Under the pieces are notes generated by a model that worked only from the letters and a program-made list of their open reading frames with translations, did no database searches and was not told the origin of the DNA. Positions 38,645-50,725 of a stretch of 64,000 nt of DNA are shown piece after piece. Position numbers and translations under genes: made by a program. Source of the DNA: Dactylellina haptotyla (lineage: Eukaryota > Ascomycota > Orbiliomycetes > Orbiliales > Orbiliaceae); contig CM062385.1 in the NCBI GenBank assembly GCA_031310005.1, positions 1,054,001 through 1,118,000 on the forward strand, given 5' to 3'. Position 1 is the stretch's first letter. Each line of letters opens with the position of its first letter.

Positions 38645-38773
38645 GTCTGAGGGGCTGCAAGGCCGAGGGTGGGCCAGCTATGACGCTAGCGAGAGAGTGT
38701 GTGTTTGTGGCGAAGGGCCTGAGTTATGGGGACGCTGCTTTGAACCCTGCGATTCCACCAGAGGACTGGATGT

Positions 38774-38788
38774 CTATCTATCTATCTG
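38774..38788. repeat. TCTA microsatellite
   Basis: Nearly four tandem TCTA units, about 130 bp upstream of the regulator start. Confidence 0.75.
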
Positions 38789-41700
38789 AAGTTCTTCTAG
38801 GAATAAGATACCAATCGAGCGATAGAGGAGGGCCTTGCGAACTTGTTCTCGAAGGGCTGGAGGATATTGCGTTCTTGGGTGCGATTTATATGTAGGTAAA
38901 ATGCATACACATATAAATATAAGTGCAATGGGACTCTGATATATCTCAAGCGAAAGGAATTGTTTCTGAGAATGTGACACGACGGTGCGCAATTGGGCCT
39001 TCTATGAGATTTCGGAGGGAGATTGAGGGTAAGATATAAAAAAAACCATCTTCTCATTCTGTCTCGGAGCTCCAAACGGAGGCGCGTCTGCGCCCCCGAA
39101 TCATCGATGCTGCGAGTGCATGTCCACATCGTAAGGTCATGTCGAGTGCCAGTGAGTGCAGGGTCACTGCATGTACCAGCAGGTCGTAGCTGGTTGGCGC
39201 TCTTGGCTGGCGTCGTAGCAGGCCAGTGCCAAGAAGCGCAGACCCCCCGGCTGCCCTCAGCGTTTCTGGACGGGAGAGCACCTCGCTCGTACGGGCTAGA
39301 TCAGAGCTACACGACATGGACGATATCGAAACTATGGAATAAGAGAAGAATATTCGTGGCATCCGAGTTTGTTGCTTTTTGTGCATTTGTCACCTTGAAC
39401 AAGCCGCACGCGGGTTCTGTCTCAAAATTGCTTTTTGGTCATTGGGCGGCGGAGGGCATGGCAGCGTTGCCTAGATGTGTATCTCAGGACGCACATACGG
39501 CGATTTTGGAAGCCACACCCCCCCCCTTTTCCCACTATCACAGGTTTGATCCTAGCGTGAGAAGACGAGATAGTTAGTAAACGGCCGATGTGGTGCCCTT
39601 ACCATGGTGGATGGTGCACCAACATAGCTCACGCAACTTTTGAAGCGAGCTTCTGATCTTGTGGGACAGAGGGCGCAGTGCCCATGTCTATGAAAGATAG
39701 AGGCACCCGACAGCCCTACCAGGTACTCGCTTCAGATTCCTGTCTATGGCCCTCGTCGCTTCCATCTATTCCCCCTCGAAGACATCATCTTCTGGGTGGA
39801 AGCTCCAAGCAACATCCTTTTAGGGGGGTAGGCAAGCGAAGAAGTTTGTGGCATTCGCATGCTTGCGTGTAACCGAAAATCAGATCGGTTAGTAAAGTTT
39901 CCAATCAATCGAGCCCTATGTTCGCGACCAACATCACCAAGTTATTCATTCATTTTTTTCGAAATTATCCGCCCCCTGTCGATCGAGCTTAAGTCATCCC
40001 GCACTGGTCTGATTAGTAGTTCCACCTCCCACTCTTTTCTGGATGGTTTTCTCCTCGAACCTCCACAATTTCAACACCTAACTCAAAGGGGAATATGCAT
40101 GGAACTTCGACAAAAGAAAATAAACCCTTCTAGCTTCTAAAATTGTCGTGGTGGGGCATGTTCTCTGCATATCTCATTTTCAAGCCATCTCGACAGGGAT
40201 TTGGGAAGAAGTGCAGTTGCGATTCGCTCCCAGCTCTTGTCGACTTCTTGCACTGTGACCTAAAGACGGCACAATCTAAGGGAATTGCAACCGTGACACT
40301 CCTAGCCCCCGAGGGTCGACTTTGTGAAAGTTTAGGCGACCTATAATATACTGTTTTCTTCACTTGGGCCAGCTCAGTGGCTTTGCTCAATCCTGCCCCT
40401 GAATTGTTACGTATGAAGAGGGAGATTATTTGGAATATAACTGGAACCAGCCGTAGGCCGATAAGTAGTCGCCCTTAAAACGGTCCTGTGCGCAAAGGTA
40501 AACGTAAAATTATTCGTTTCACAGACAGGCTTTAGCGGTAAGGCTGGATCCAATTCGGATCTTCCGAGTCCTGGTAAGACAAATCTGCAAAATATTGGAG
40601 GGTTAACCGCAGGGTTGGGATCCTTCATTCTCTTCGTCCTGTGGATAACTGCTGTTAAGTTGGTGTGAAGAGCTCTTCTTGTGCTAAAGAAACATTCAAT
40701 TCATGCTGATTAAGAAAAAGAGTTTTTTCTTTCCTCAGAATGATTGCTTCGAAAATTGACAAACTGGAAAGGTGGTGCAGAAGGGTCAGGGCTGACCCTG
40801 CTAGACAAATCTTCCTCTGTCCTTCTAGAAGGATGAGAGAATATTCGAATCTCTCCACTTGGAAACCGCCGGGCCGCGAAGCTCTCATTGGTGGTGCTGC
40901 ATGCACCTTAACTAACTAGTCCAAAAGTGGTTATTTGAAGCGAGGTCGCTCACTTGATCACCCGGAAAACAAAATCAGCTCCAGACGAGGTACTTGCATG
41001 TCATCTGCCATGAATCGTTTGCGGTGAAGAGAATTGTCGTGACGAGTTTCTATGCTCACTAGTATTAAGCTTCGTTAGCTCCGCTGAGTCGATTTTAGGG
41101 TGAATGGCTCCTCAATTTGACAAAACTTGGAAGATCAACATTCCGATATTTTATTCTAGTATGTGACAGTACAATATACGATACCTAGTATATCTAAAGA
41201 TATTCGAGTTAAAATGGTTGGATACATTACTGGATACATTACTGGACCTGGCTCTATGATGAAAACCACAAGAGGGTAACACGATCCTCAAATTCATGCA
41301 ATTCGTCCTCTGTGTGATTCATTATCAAGAAATAGACTTGATATGCACAAGCGCCAATGCATGAGCTCACTTCGATCGCCAACGCAGCCCTATGAACCCC
41401 AGTTTCCACAACGGAGCTTTCTCAATACTTGAATCAGGCTTTCCAGATAAGAAAAGGTTTCGATCTAACTAAACTAGTGTAGCTTCCAGCTTGTTTTGCG
41501 GGGGTACAAAACACTCAATTCGCCTGTGCATACGTGTAGTTGAGCAGCAAGAATTCCGGATCAAGGTTTGTGGCTTTTCAATTCTGCATTATACCTGAAT
41601 AGTTTCGTCGAGTTGCAGGGAAAACCCAGATAGAAAGACGAAAACTCGCGCTTCTTCGAATACAAGTTAACAAGGATTAACTGGCACCGACATGAGACAT

Positions 41701-44183
41701 TTTGGGGGAGGCTAAAGATTAACTCGACTTCAGCAACCTGTGTCCTCGCAGCATGCCGAACCCATCATCCACAGTTCTCATTCCGAACTAATGAAAATAA
41801 ATATAATAATCAAAAGTTGACGAATAATGCGCGAATGACAGCATTGAGTTACTAAGAATTCCCTCTGTCATCCGTAATCTTGAAGCGCCATCTTCAAAAT
41901 ATCTGCCAAGGCGACGCCTGCGACAATCTATAGAGACGATCTCTATAATGAGCCAAATGCTGAACTATAGTTGGCGAAGCAGCAAGTGTATTGGCTTCGT
42001 ATTCTGGATGACACTGTAATCTCGGGGTCTAATCGGTGTCTAAGAGCCCATTCCGTTGTTCTGATCGGTCACTCCTAGCGCCATCAGGTGGGCCATGTGT
42101 CTTCGCGTTTGTTTTCCATTTCGGAGGGTGTTATCCCCTCCATGCACATAGGCTTGGTTGGTGTTCCAAATCAATCCTGGCACTCCCATTCGTTCAAGCG
42201 GCATTCAGGCAGGTCTGCTAGGCTTCCCCTGGTCGCACCACCCCGATCTTGGCATATTTCCTGTTCAACACCTCAATGAACCTGTTGTTGCAGTTCCAAC
42301 CTTCTTTCGGTCTGCGAATTGGCTCTTTACAGCCTCAAGAGGCTCAGTTGTTTAGATTAATCAGCTATCACGTACTCTATACACGATACCAACATCGGAA
42401 TCTTTTCCATAGCAAACCTAAATTTAGATTTCACTCATTAGTGTGGAGTTTTCTCGAGGCTGAGAATGCTCGTCCGATATGCCCCATACCATTTTGGGTA
42501 GTCTTATAAAGGTTCCGAGATAGTCTGGATTTGTAGCACTAGTAAGAAGTGGTCACTGCAGAGTTACACTCTTAGGTATCCCTACCGAGGCATAATTGTT
42601 CGCCCGAACCTTTATTGTATTACCCCGTGCCGAGAGTTTTCGAATAATCTTCTTAGAACATCATTCACCCAAAACAAATTTGAAGAAACCAACTGTAGAC
42701 GTGTACCAAGAACACGTGAACAGGGCCTTGTTAACTAGCGAAATCATCTGCAACAGTTGCTTTCGGCCGACCGGGCATAAACGTAAGTTTAGGGGATAGA
42801 GATTGCCCTGCATGCGCCTACAGATGCGTGATGCCGGCACCTTGTATTTTTTCTAGATCTGGACATTGGTTTCACCTAACTGGTTTTCATGGATCAAGTT
42901 ATCTATCTTCGGCGTACACCTTGATCATAGAGTATCAAATCGTTCTCCCCGCTATCGAAATACATTCTTTACGGAGACTAGAGGATTTGTAAAGCATACG
43001 TAGGACTAAGCTGCGACTCTCTGTATGTCGTTTTAGAGCAATGAACTCATGCCCACGAATTCTTTGTTTTCTAAGGCGCTGCGACTGTTAGAATGGATCG
43101 CGAGCGACTAGGCTTGAACTAGCAAGAATAGGAATAACAGAGCGCCGCATTTCCAAGCCAAATCTGCACAATATATCTACATAACATCGCAAACTGGACT
43201 ATGTGATTCACATGATAGGATTCTGTGAGGCGGAGGAAAATTGCTGAGCTGTCTCCCGGTTTTATCTACTGATATTCGAGGTTCTTCATACCACAAACAT
43301 ATCTCCAAGTTAATGTCAGTCACGAACTAAGGCCTTCTGGTAGTTAATAGAAACATTAATACACCCCGAATATTGGTATGGCTACCAATAGCTGTCTGTG
43401 TATCATTTAGGCTCAGCTTCTTCTGTGATAAGTTACACCAACAGGGCATATATCACCTCATAAACTTCGTGAGGACGTAATATGAATACTGAATGATAAG
43501 GTGAAAGATCCCAAATACATCTCGATCGAAATCAAAGTGTGCGTACCGAAACTAGCGTCAATTTCATGTGACCTGAAGCCCCATCAGCCACGAGGCATTT
43601 CCGACTGGGTCAATTAGAATGAAACATAGCTTGCAGATGGGCAAATCGTGACGCTCAGTTTTCACAATAACACAGGGGTAAGGTTATTTGAAAAACATCC
43701 ATGTGCCCAGGGAGATGGCAAACGTGGTTGCTTCGTGGACACCAGAATATTTTGGCCTTAGAGGCGGCCGTATGGATTAACCAATGAAAAGGGCAGTTCG
43801 GAAGTTGGGTGGGCAAGCAAGAAAATACACTCTGCCGTCCCAGTGGGTCCGCTACTAGGTAGGCTTTTACAATGATATATGAATCATGCAGCTGGCAACA
43901 TATGCTAGCAAGGAAGTTTTGACAGATCATTTCCAGACTCATACTTGAGCCATAGTCTCTCGTCTATCGAATCATACTATCTACCGAGCTCTCCCCTGGG
44001 AAATTTTTGCCTGGATAAAGGTACTTCTTTGCATTATAGTATTTGCACTGCCTCTTAAATCCGAGGGTCTTGGGTATTCAATAAAATTAGGGGCGTTGCG
44101 AAGCTGTTTCGAGTTCTTGGTCTCTTTGGATGTTCGAACCTCGGCGATACATCCACGGCCATTGCCACCCGAAGAAAGAAAAC

Positions 44184-44199
44184 AAAAAAAAAAAAAAAA
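44184..44199. repeat. poly(A) tract
   Basis: Run of 16 A inside the gene-poor region. It could be the tail of an old retroposed element, but no element body is recognised beside it. Confidence 0.8.
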
Positions 44200-45842
44200 T
44201 GCAATATATATGCTCTCTAGAGATATCGCATTAAATTTATGGAAGAGTTACGCGCTGATTCTGAATTAGGGGCTGAAGGTTCTACGCTATCCCGTAGGGA
44301 TCCTATGAAGTAATCGTTTCATCCTATTCAGTAGTACAATAATGATATCGGCCTCAAAGTACATTGAACAGAAACAATTGCCACCTATGAGGACGAGGGG
44401 CAAATTTACCTGACCTTGCTAAAGACTATCGTGTTATCAAGCATAAATTTATGGCAAATTTCCAAGGAGGAGTATATGATGTTTCAATCAGTAGAATGTA
44501 TCTCAAGGTAACTCTTCGTACCCAAGATCTCATTGAATAAGTTGCGTGCTGAAGACTAATATGATACCAGATAGGAGCGTTTCAATCGTAGTTTTCTTGT
44601 CTCGAAAAAAGAAAAAAAGTAAGTTTATTGTTGGTTATGTTTTGTCGGCCCTGAAAACAGGCAGATGCTCTGAAGGTATACACGACTGATTTCCCGTATG
44701 CCAGGGCTGTATGCTGTACATCTGGTCCAACGAGTCGGATACTCTGTCGAAAACCCCCAGGAATACGAGAAATTTGGAACTATACTCATTTTCAACGGTT
44801 GTAGGCAATGTTCGATATCTTTAATCCTACCTGGATGCATCCAGGAACATAAATATGCATATATGCACTATATGGCGCCAACCTTAAGTACGATCGAGAA
44901 AATACTGCGCGGTCCATGAATTAGGAGCCATTTCAACGCCTCCCTTCGCAGGTTCTGTGTTGTGAATAACATACAACTTCCAACAATGCAGTGCTATTCA
45001 GCCGCATGTTTAGAGTTAGAGGTGCGGATTTTCGCGGGACGGCATCTGGCTTGCAAGACAAGTGCCGACATATTATATTTATGATTATAATATTTATTCT
45101 GGTTCTAATCGGTAAAAATTTTTCTTAAAAATCTCTTGGGCTGGTTCTTAGTATGCTATTTATCTCAGCTAATTAAGTACTTAGTTAAGCCATCCTCCTG
45201 AGGAACATATCTGTGATACCTGTAAACCCACAGTGCGATATCGCGCGATGCTACGCGTTAGATCCGACACACTTGGTGGGGTCTGTGCGTCGGGCTACCC
45301 AAGCTGCATATGCTCCATCGCTCATGTCCTTGATATGTATATATACATGTACACACAGCTGCACAGTGGTCGTACAGGTCGTCTGCTTATCTTCTAGTGA
45401 GCTTTTGGATACGAGCCTTTCAGACGTGGTTGAGTCGCATGGGGCAGGGTGCTCAATTAACTGGGTTCGAATCTAAATGCTCTGGCCAACGGGAGGGTAT
45501 CAGTCGTGTGGAATTAAACATTTCTTATGTCCCAGCCTCCACCTAGCGTCACACAGATGCCCAGCTTATCCGGCAATCTTAATGCGAACAGTCTTCCATG
45601 GGTCCAACACTATATTATCCTGAAGGCTCGTCCCTAGCTGACCCGAGACTAGCATCAACCAACCCTTTTATTTGCTCACATTTCTCTCGTATTAATATTC
45701 TTGAAGTTTGTTATCGCCTTTGAGCTCTGCTAAGCTAAGAAATAGAGTATTCGTTGTAAAAGTGAGGCACATAGCAACGCAATTTGATACTATATCACAT
45801 ATTTTTTAAAGGAACAGTGGCGCAAAGAAGGGAGGTTTCAAT

Positions 45843-47939
45843 ATGGCGAACCGAAAACTCGAAACGCCCCTCACCAACGATGATATCCCTGATAGTTCTT
45901 CACTAAATTCTGACAACTTTAAACTAGCCCGTATGTTGATCAATTTCACAAATTCTGTTTCTTTGGTCCCTATATACAAGCTCTAGTTTCGACCACGGCC
46001 CTGATTTATACATATTAGAGAGGAGACGGGAAAGAGCATAAAACATTGCAAAACACATATAAAAATGATATCAGAATATTATAGGACACAGGGTCGAAGA
46101 TTTTACTACTATATACGTATGGGTGCTGTTGCTTTACTGGGGTGCTAAATTTCTCTGGTCACTGGAGTAGTAGTCAACCACTAACGACTTTTCGTTTTGA
46201 TCAATTAAACTATAGAGATGGGATATGTTTCAGAGTTGAAAAGAGACTTCTCTGTATTTTCTGTTCTGGCCGTAGGATTCTCTATTACAAACTCTTGGTT
46301 TGGAATATCCGCCAGCCTTGTCACGGTGAGTATGATTAAAATTGACCATTCGGAAAACCAATGAAAGAACAACTTGACTAACGATCAAAATATATACGAA
46401 TAGGGTATTTATGCTGGAGGTACTGTCGTTACGATATACGGGATTTGTCTCATCGCTTTACTCTCCGTATGCGTTGCTATCTCATTATCTGAGATGGCAT
46501 CCGCGATGCCAAATGCCGGCGGGCAATACTTCTGGGCAAGTGAGCTGGCACCACGGAAATGGTCGAATTTTGCAGCCTATATGACTGGAGGTATCGCATG
46601 GGTGGGATCGGTATTCACTTCTGCGAGTGTTGCACTTTCCGTAGGGAGTGCTCTAGTTGGTAGTTATCAACTGTGTAATCCGACCTTGTGAGTAAATAAA
46701 CAAGCTTCCCCAGGTATTCATATTTAATTATCGAATTGGTGGCTGATATATCGATGATAAAATCTTTGAAGTACCTTTAACTCTCTTGAGATCAATGGCC
46801 GATGGCCAATATTCGCTGCCTATCAGCTCGTTAACTTATTCGCTTATTTTTTCAACTGCTATGGGAGAACTTTACCAGCAACAGCGACGGTGACGCTATA
46901 TATTTCATTGGTATCGATGATCATAATCACTATCACCGTTCTCACAAAATCGAGCCCGAAGAACAGCGCCGAATTTGTATTTGCGACCTATAGAAATGAG
47001 AACGGCTGGTCTTCCCCCTTCATTGCGTTCGTAGTTGGACTAATTAACCCGAACTGGTCGTTCGCTTGTCTCGATGCTGCCACACATCTTGCGGAAGAGG
47101 TATACCATCCGGAGAAGGTTGTTCCTGTCGCGATATTGGGCACAGTAGGGATTGGATTTGTCACCTCGTTCATCTATAGCATATCGATGTTTTTTGCAAT
47201 CAAAGACATCGACCAAGTATACGGTTCCCCAACAGGAGTTCCAATCCTTGAAATATTCAAGCAAGCTCTTGAATCTATTCCCGGAGCTGTTGTACTTGAA
47301 GCCCTTATCATATGTACAGGGATCGGGTGCATGATTGCTTGCCATACATGGCAAGCTCGTCTTGCTTGGTCGTTTTCGAGGGATCGCGGTCTCCCTGGAA
47401 GCCAATATTGGGGAGTAGTGCATAAGGGCTTGAAAGTTCCAGTGAATGCCCATTCACTGAGCTGTATTCTGGTTGCAGTTTTGGGGTTTTTGTATATAGC
47501 TTCCTCAACAGCATTCAACAGGTAAGTTTATGTAATCTGTCCCGAGGTCGGACTTTGTAAGCTTACAATTTTTATTAGCATGATTACCGCTTGCGTAGTC
47601 TTACTCTATATTTCATACTCGATACCCATTGCCCTCTTACTTTTTGTGAAGGGCCGGACAAATCTTAAACATGGGCCGTTTTGGATGGGTACATTCGGCC
47701 TGGTATCAAATCATGTGGTGCTAGTTTGGACAGCCTTTACATTTGTGATGTACTCGTTCCCCTACTACTACCCAGTCGCAGCAGGAAGCATGAACTACGT
47801 TTCTGTAGTCTATGCTGTCGTTTTCACGTTTTTCGGGACTTATTGGTTGGCGCATGGCCGTAAAACATTCCGTTCCAGAGAAGAGCGTGACGCAAATGCG
47901 AATGGTATAGCTATGCAGCAGGGCCGTTCTCACTTGTGA
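45843..47939 (+). CDS. APC-superfamily amine/amino-acid permease (GABA/choline permease-like)
   Basis: Five exons: 45843-45930, 46216-46325, 46404-46687, 46772-47521 and 47579-47939. They encode 530 aa. A polar cytosolic N-terminus (about 35 aa) leads into KRDFSVLAVGFSITNSW and GIYAGGTVV in the first two helices. The family signature SEMASAMPNAGGQYFWASELAP lies between helices 2 and 3, and HLAEEVYHPEKVVPVA between helices 6 and 7. About 12 membrane helices are visible, and the tail is hydrophilic (RKTFRSREERD). This matches fungal amino acid/choline transporters of the Hnm1, Uga4 and Bat1 group, which sit in the plasma membrane; the true substrate cannot be called. The first intron is 285 bp, long for this locus, but the Q-M-G-Y-V-S-E-L junction matches the family. 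Confidence 0.92.
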
Positions 47940-48097
47940 CTTCTTATTACTTATTCCTCATTTATTTTACGACGTCAGTGCCTGATTTGCCATGTAGCCT
48001 ATTAATTAGATTGCAACCATATATTTCGAAATCCAATATTTTCATCCTAGTTAATCTATAGCACCTACATCATTCTTTGTTAAAATACACCAATAAT

Positions 48098-50048
48098 CTA
48101 TTTTTTGATATACATATCAACATAAGTGTCAACGTCGGTCTCGAAGAGCGTAGCAGAGTCATTGCCGAGGTCAGTGAGAGACTTGACGTGCTGTTCCGGG
48201 AAGTGTGGAGCCAAATGTCTCCTGTACTTTTCAAGAATAACTGGTTTGGCCTCTTCGCGTCTGGTCCTGTGGCCCAAGGGGGCATCGACAGCAACTTCCT
48301 CGAGGACGGTTCCATCCTTAAGGGTTACAGTAAGTGCATTCGGAATGGTGCGAAGAGCCGGGTCGTGATAATCAGCAGTGTATTGAGGATCTTCAACACA
48401 GGAAATTCGTCGGCGGAGGGATTCAACCAGTGGGGACTGAGCGGCCTCAGATTCATCAGGGTAATCTGTAGTTTCGAGGCGATCGTAGCACAACATGACG
48501 GAAACCATGTACTATTCCATGCGTCGCAAGAGCGTATTAGCCAAATATGATATCAGAATATCCAAGAACAAGGAATTCATCTTACCTGGATGCAGTGGTC
48601 ACGATCTGCGAAGTTCGTCATGGGTTTGTGCTGCTTGTCAATGATACGGACGCAAGCTTCATGGGTTCGGATGACAACATTGTCGATGTCCTCTGCGGAC
48701 TTGCCCATTGACTTCAGGGTAGCATAGATTTTCTTTGCAGCTTCGACGGCAGTTTGGGAATGGAATTCCGCTATCGAGGGAAATAATTAGTCCTCTGCTT
48801 ATGGTGGTCGTCGCACAGCATCTGCTGTCCTACCTGGATAAGAAACCTTGAACAACACATTTTCCATAACGTAGGTTCCGTATTCACGTTGGAATTCAAA
48901 TGGTTTTCCTTTGAAGAGAACGTCGTAGAAGCCCCAAACTGGAGCCGAAAGGACTGTTGGGATACCGGTTTCTCCTTTCTTTACGATCAATGCAAGGTTC
49001 ACAGCTCTGGAGCACGCGTCACCTGCAGCCCAGCTCTTCCTACTCATGGTATTTGGAGAATGTCTATAGGTTCTCAAGCTCTGGCCATCAACCCAGGCTT
49101 GGCTGACAGCAGCGACGGTCTGATCTCTGGTGAGACCAAGCAGACGTGATACAACTGCGGTAGTTGCAACCTTGACAAGTACGACATGGTCCAATCCAAC
49201 CTTGTTGTAGCTGTTCAGGAGAGCCAAACATCCTTGGATTTCGTGCGCCTGGATCATAGCTTCAAGAACATCCTTGATCTTGAGAGCAGGTTTACCTTCT
49301 GCTTTGTAGGTTCGAGAGAGCCAATCGGCAACTGCGAGGATTCCCCCGAGGTTGTCGGAAGGATGGCCCCATTCGGCGGCTAGCCAGCAGTCGTTGTAGT
49401 CCAACCAGCGGATTTGAGTACCAATGTTGAAAGCTCCACGGATAGGATCGAGCTGAAAGTCTGTTCCTGGAACACGGCAGCCATTTGGAACGATTGTGCC
49501 TGGATTTTGATGCGAATATAGGGTTAAAATGCGGGGATAATCGATAATTCACGAGTTTTTTGGAGAAGTAGGTACCTTCAACCACGGGTCCCAGTAGCTT
49601 GGTGCACTCTTTAAAGTTCATAGCCTCCATACCGCACCCTAGAGTGTCAAGGAACACCAATCGGGCAGTCTCATACTATATACGCATGAATAAGTGTTAG
49701 GAACCGGTTGAATCCTTTTTTATTTTCGGTGGGCAACATGTGAGAACTCACAGCCAAATCCGAATCGATTTTGTAGCTGTGGACATAGTCCGCGATGTCG
49801 GTAAGGACCTTGTCGACCTCATTGGAGGTGCTGGGAGGTATATGAGCGGACATGACGGATGCTCTAGTCGAGAACGATGCTGCTGCTGCTCTGGGTAGCT
49901 GTTGGGTGGCGCTGTAGTTTCGGGGGAAACTGATGCGGCTAAAGATGGCGGTAGAGCGGCGGGCAGTGGAGGCAGCGTAGGAGGTTGAAAACAAGCGAGT
50001 CGACTTCAAGCCCGAAATGCGAGAGCAAGTGCGTCTTCCCACAAACAT
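48098..50048 (-). CDS. mcdA: 2-methylcitrate dehydratase, mitochondrial (MmgE/PrpD family)
   Basis: Five exons: 49752-50048, 49576-49675, 48834-49499, 48586-48770 and 48098-48511. They encode 553 aa. The first 60 or so residues are rich in Arg, Ser and Ala with almost no acids, a mitochondrial presequence. The MmgE/PrpD body follows: [67 protein letters not shown] and [12 protein letters not shown]. The enzyme removes water from 2-methylcitrate to give 2-methyl-cis-aconitate, the second step of the methylcitrate cycle. The gene for the first step lies 0.68 kb upstream in the same direction. The length and whole domain are normal, and no break was found. Confidence 0.95.
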
Positions 50049-50725
50049 GGTTATCGTCAGGATATACTGCTTCCTAGCGTGAGTGTCAATCGATTGGCTT
50101 CCGGAACCTCAGACCAGAAAAATTCTCGCCCCGGATTCTGTTTTATGGAGGCGTGAAACTCGACCCTTCTTGACCTACCTTTTAAGAGCTCGGGATTTGG
50201 GCCGAGGCAAGCAGGAAAAACACAAGCACAAGGGGATGTCCCGGACGAGTTGGAGTTCGGGAGCGGAATGTGGGGTATATGCTCCAGACCGCTTGCAGTG
50301 CAGTGCAGAATGTACACGCCGAGTCCGCAATCCGCGAGATGGTACGATATAACTGGAATTGAAGCTGGTAGATGGAAGTGCGAAAGATAGGACTGACGCC
50401 GGACCAAGTGAATATTATTTTTTTCACGCTCGTGGGGCCCGAGAACCGAAGTTGAAGAATGCACGGCCGGACTGGCGGAATTTGCATGGCTATCGTCGGC
50501 ACGGCGCAGCACCACACACGGCACGGCAACACATGTCCGCTTCATTATATAGGGCAACTTTTTGCAGGCAGAGGAGATTGCAGAGATTACAGCATCAGAC
50601 ACTGGCTGTTCTGGAAAAACAGAACGGTACGGTGTATATATCCGAAGTTGAATTGCTTTTCTACGTGAGTACGCGGAACAATAGATACAGGCTCTACTTT
50701 ACAAAACAGGTTGCCGCTCCGCAGC
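50049..50725. other. promoter region between mcsA and mcdA
   Basis: The 677 bp hold the 3' flank of the synthase gene and the dehydratase promoter. Overlapping frames on both strands lack motifs. Confidence 0.5.

Larger units (their letters stand above)
38645..45842. other. 7.2-kb gene-poor region
   Basis: No gene could be assembled on either strand. The frame at 39023-39577 (+) opens with TTG, has biased composition and no motif. Beyond about 41 kb the sequence is AT-rich with dense stops and short frames only. I see no long terminal repeats, transposase or reverse-transcriptase motifs. A degraded transposon is possible but not shown. The first kilobase should contain the regulator's promoter and the last few hundred bases the permease promoter. 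Confidence 0.5.

Noticed and set aside
39023-39577. 184-codon open frame upstream of the Zn2Cys6 regulator
   Set aside because: Opens with TTG, overlaps a 110-codon frame on the other strand, and has no motif or convincing codon pattern.
44180-44200. Poly(A) tract as the tail of a LINE or processed pseudogene
   Set aside because: No coding remnant or target-site duplication could be seen on either side.
45450-45475. GGGTTCGAATC, a possible tRNA B box
   Set aside because: No D-arm A box or paired stems lie upstream, so no cloverleaf can be drawn.
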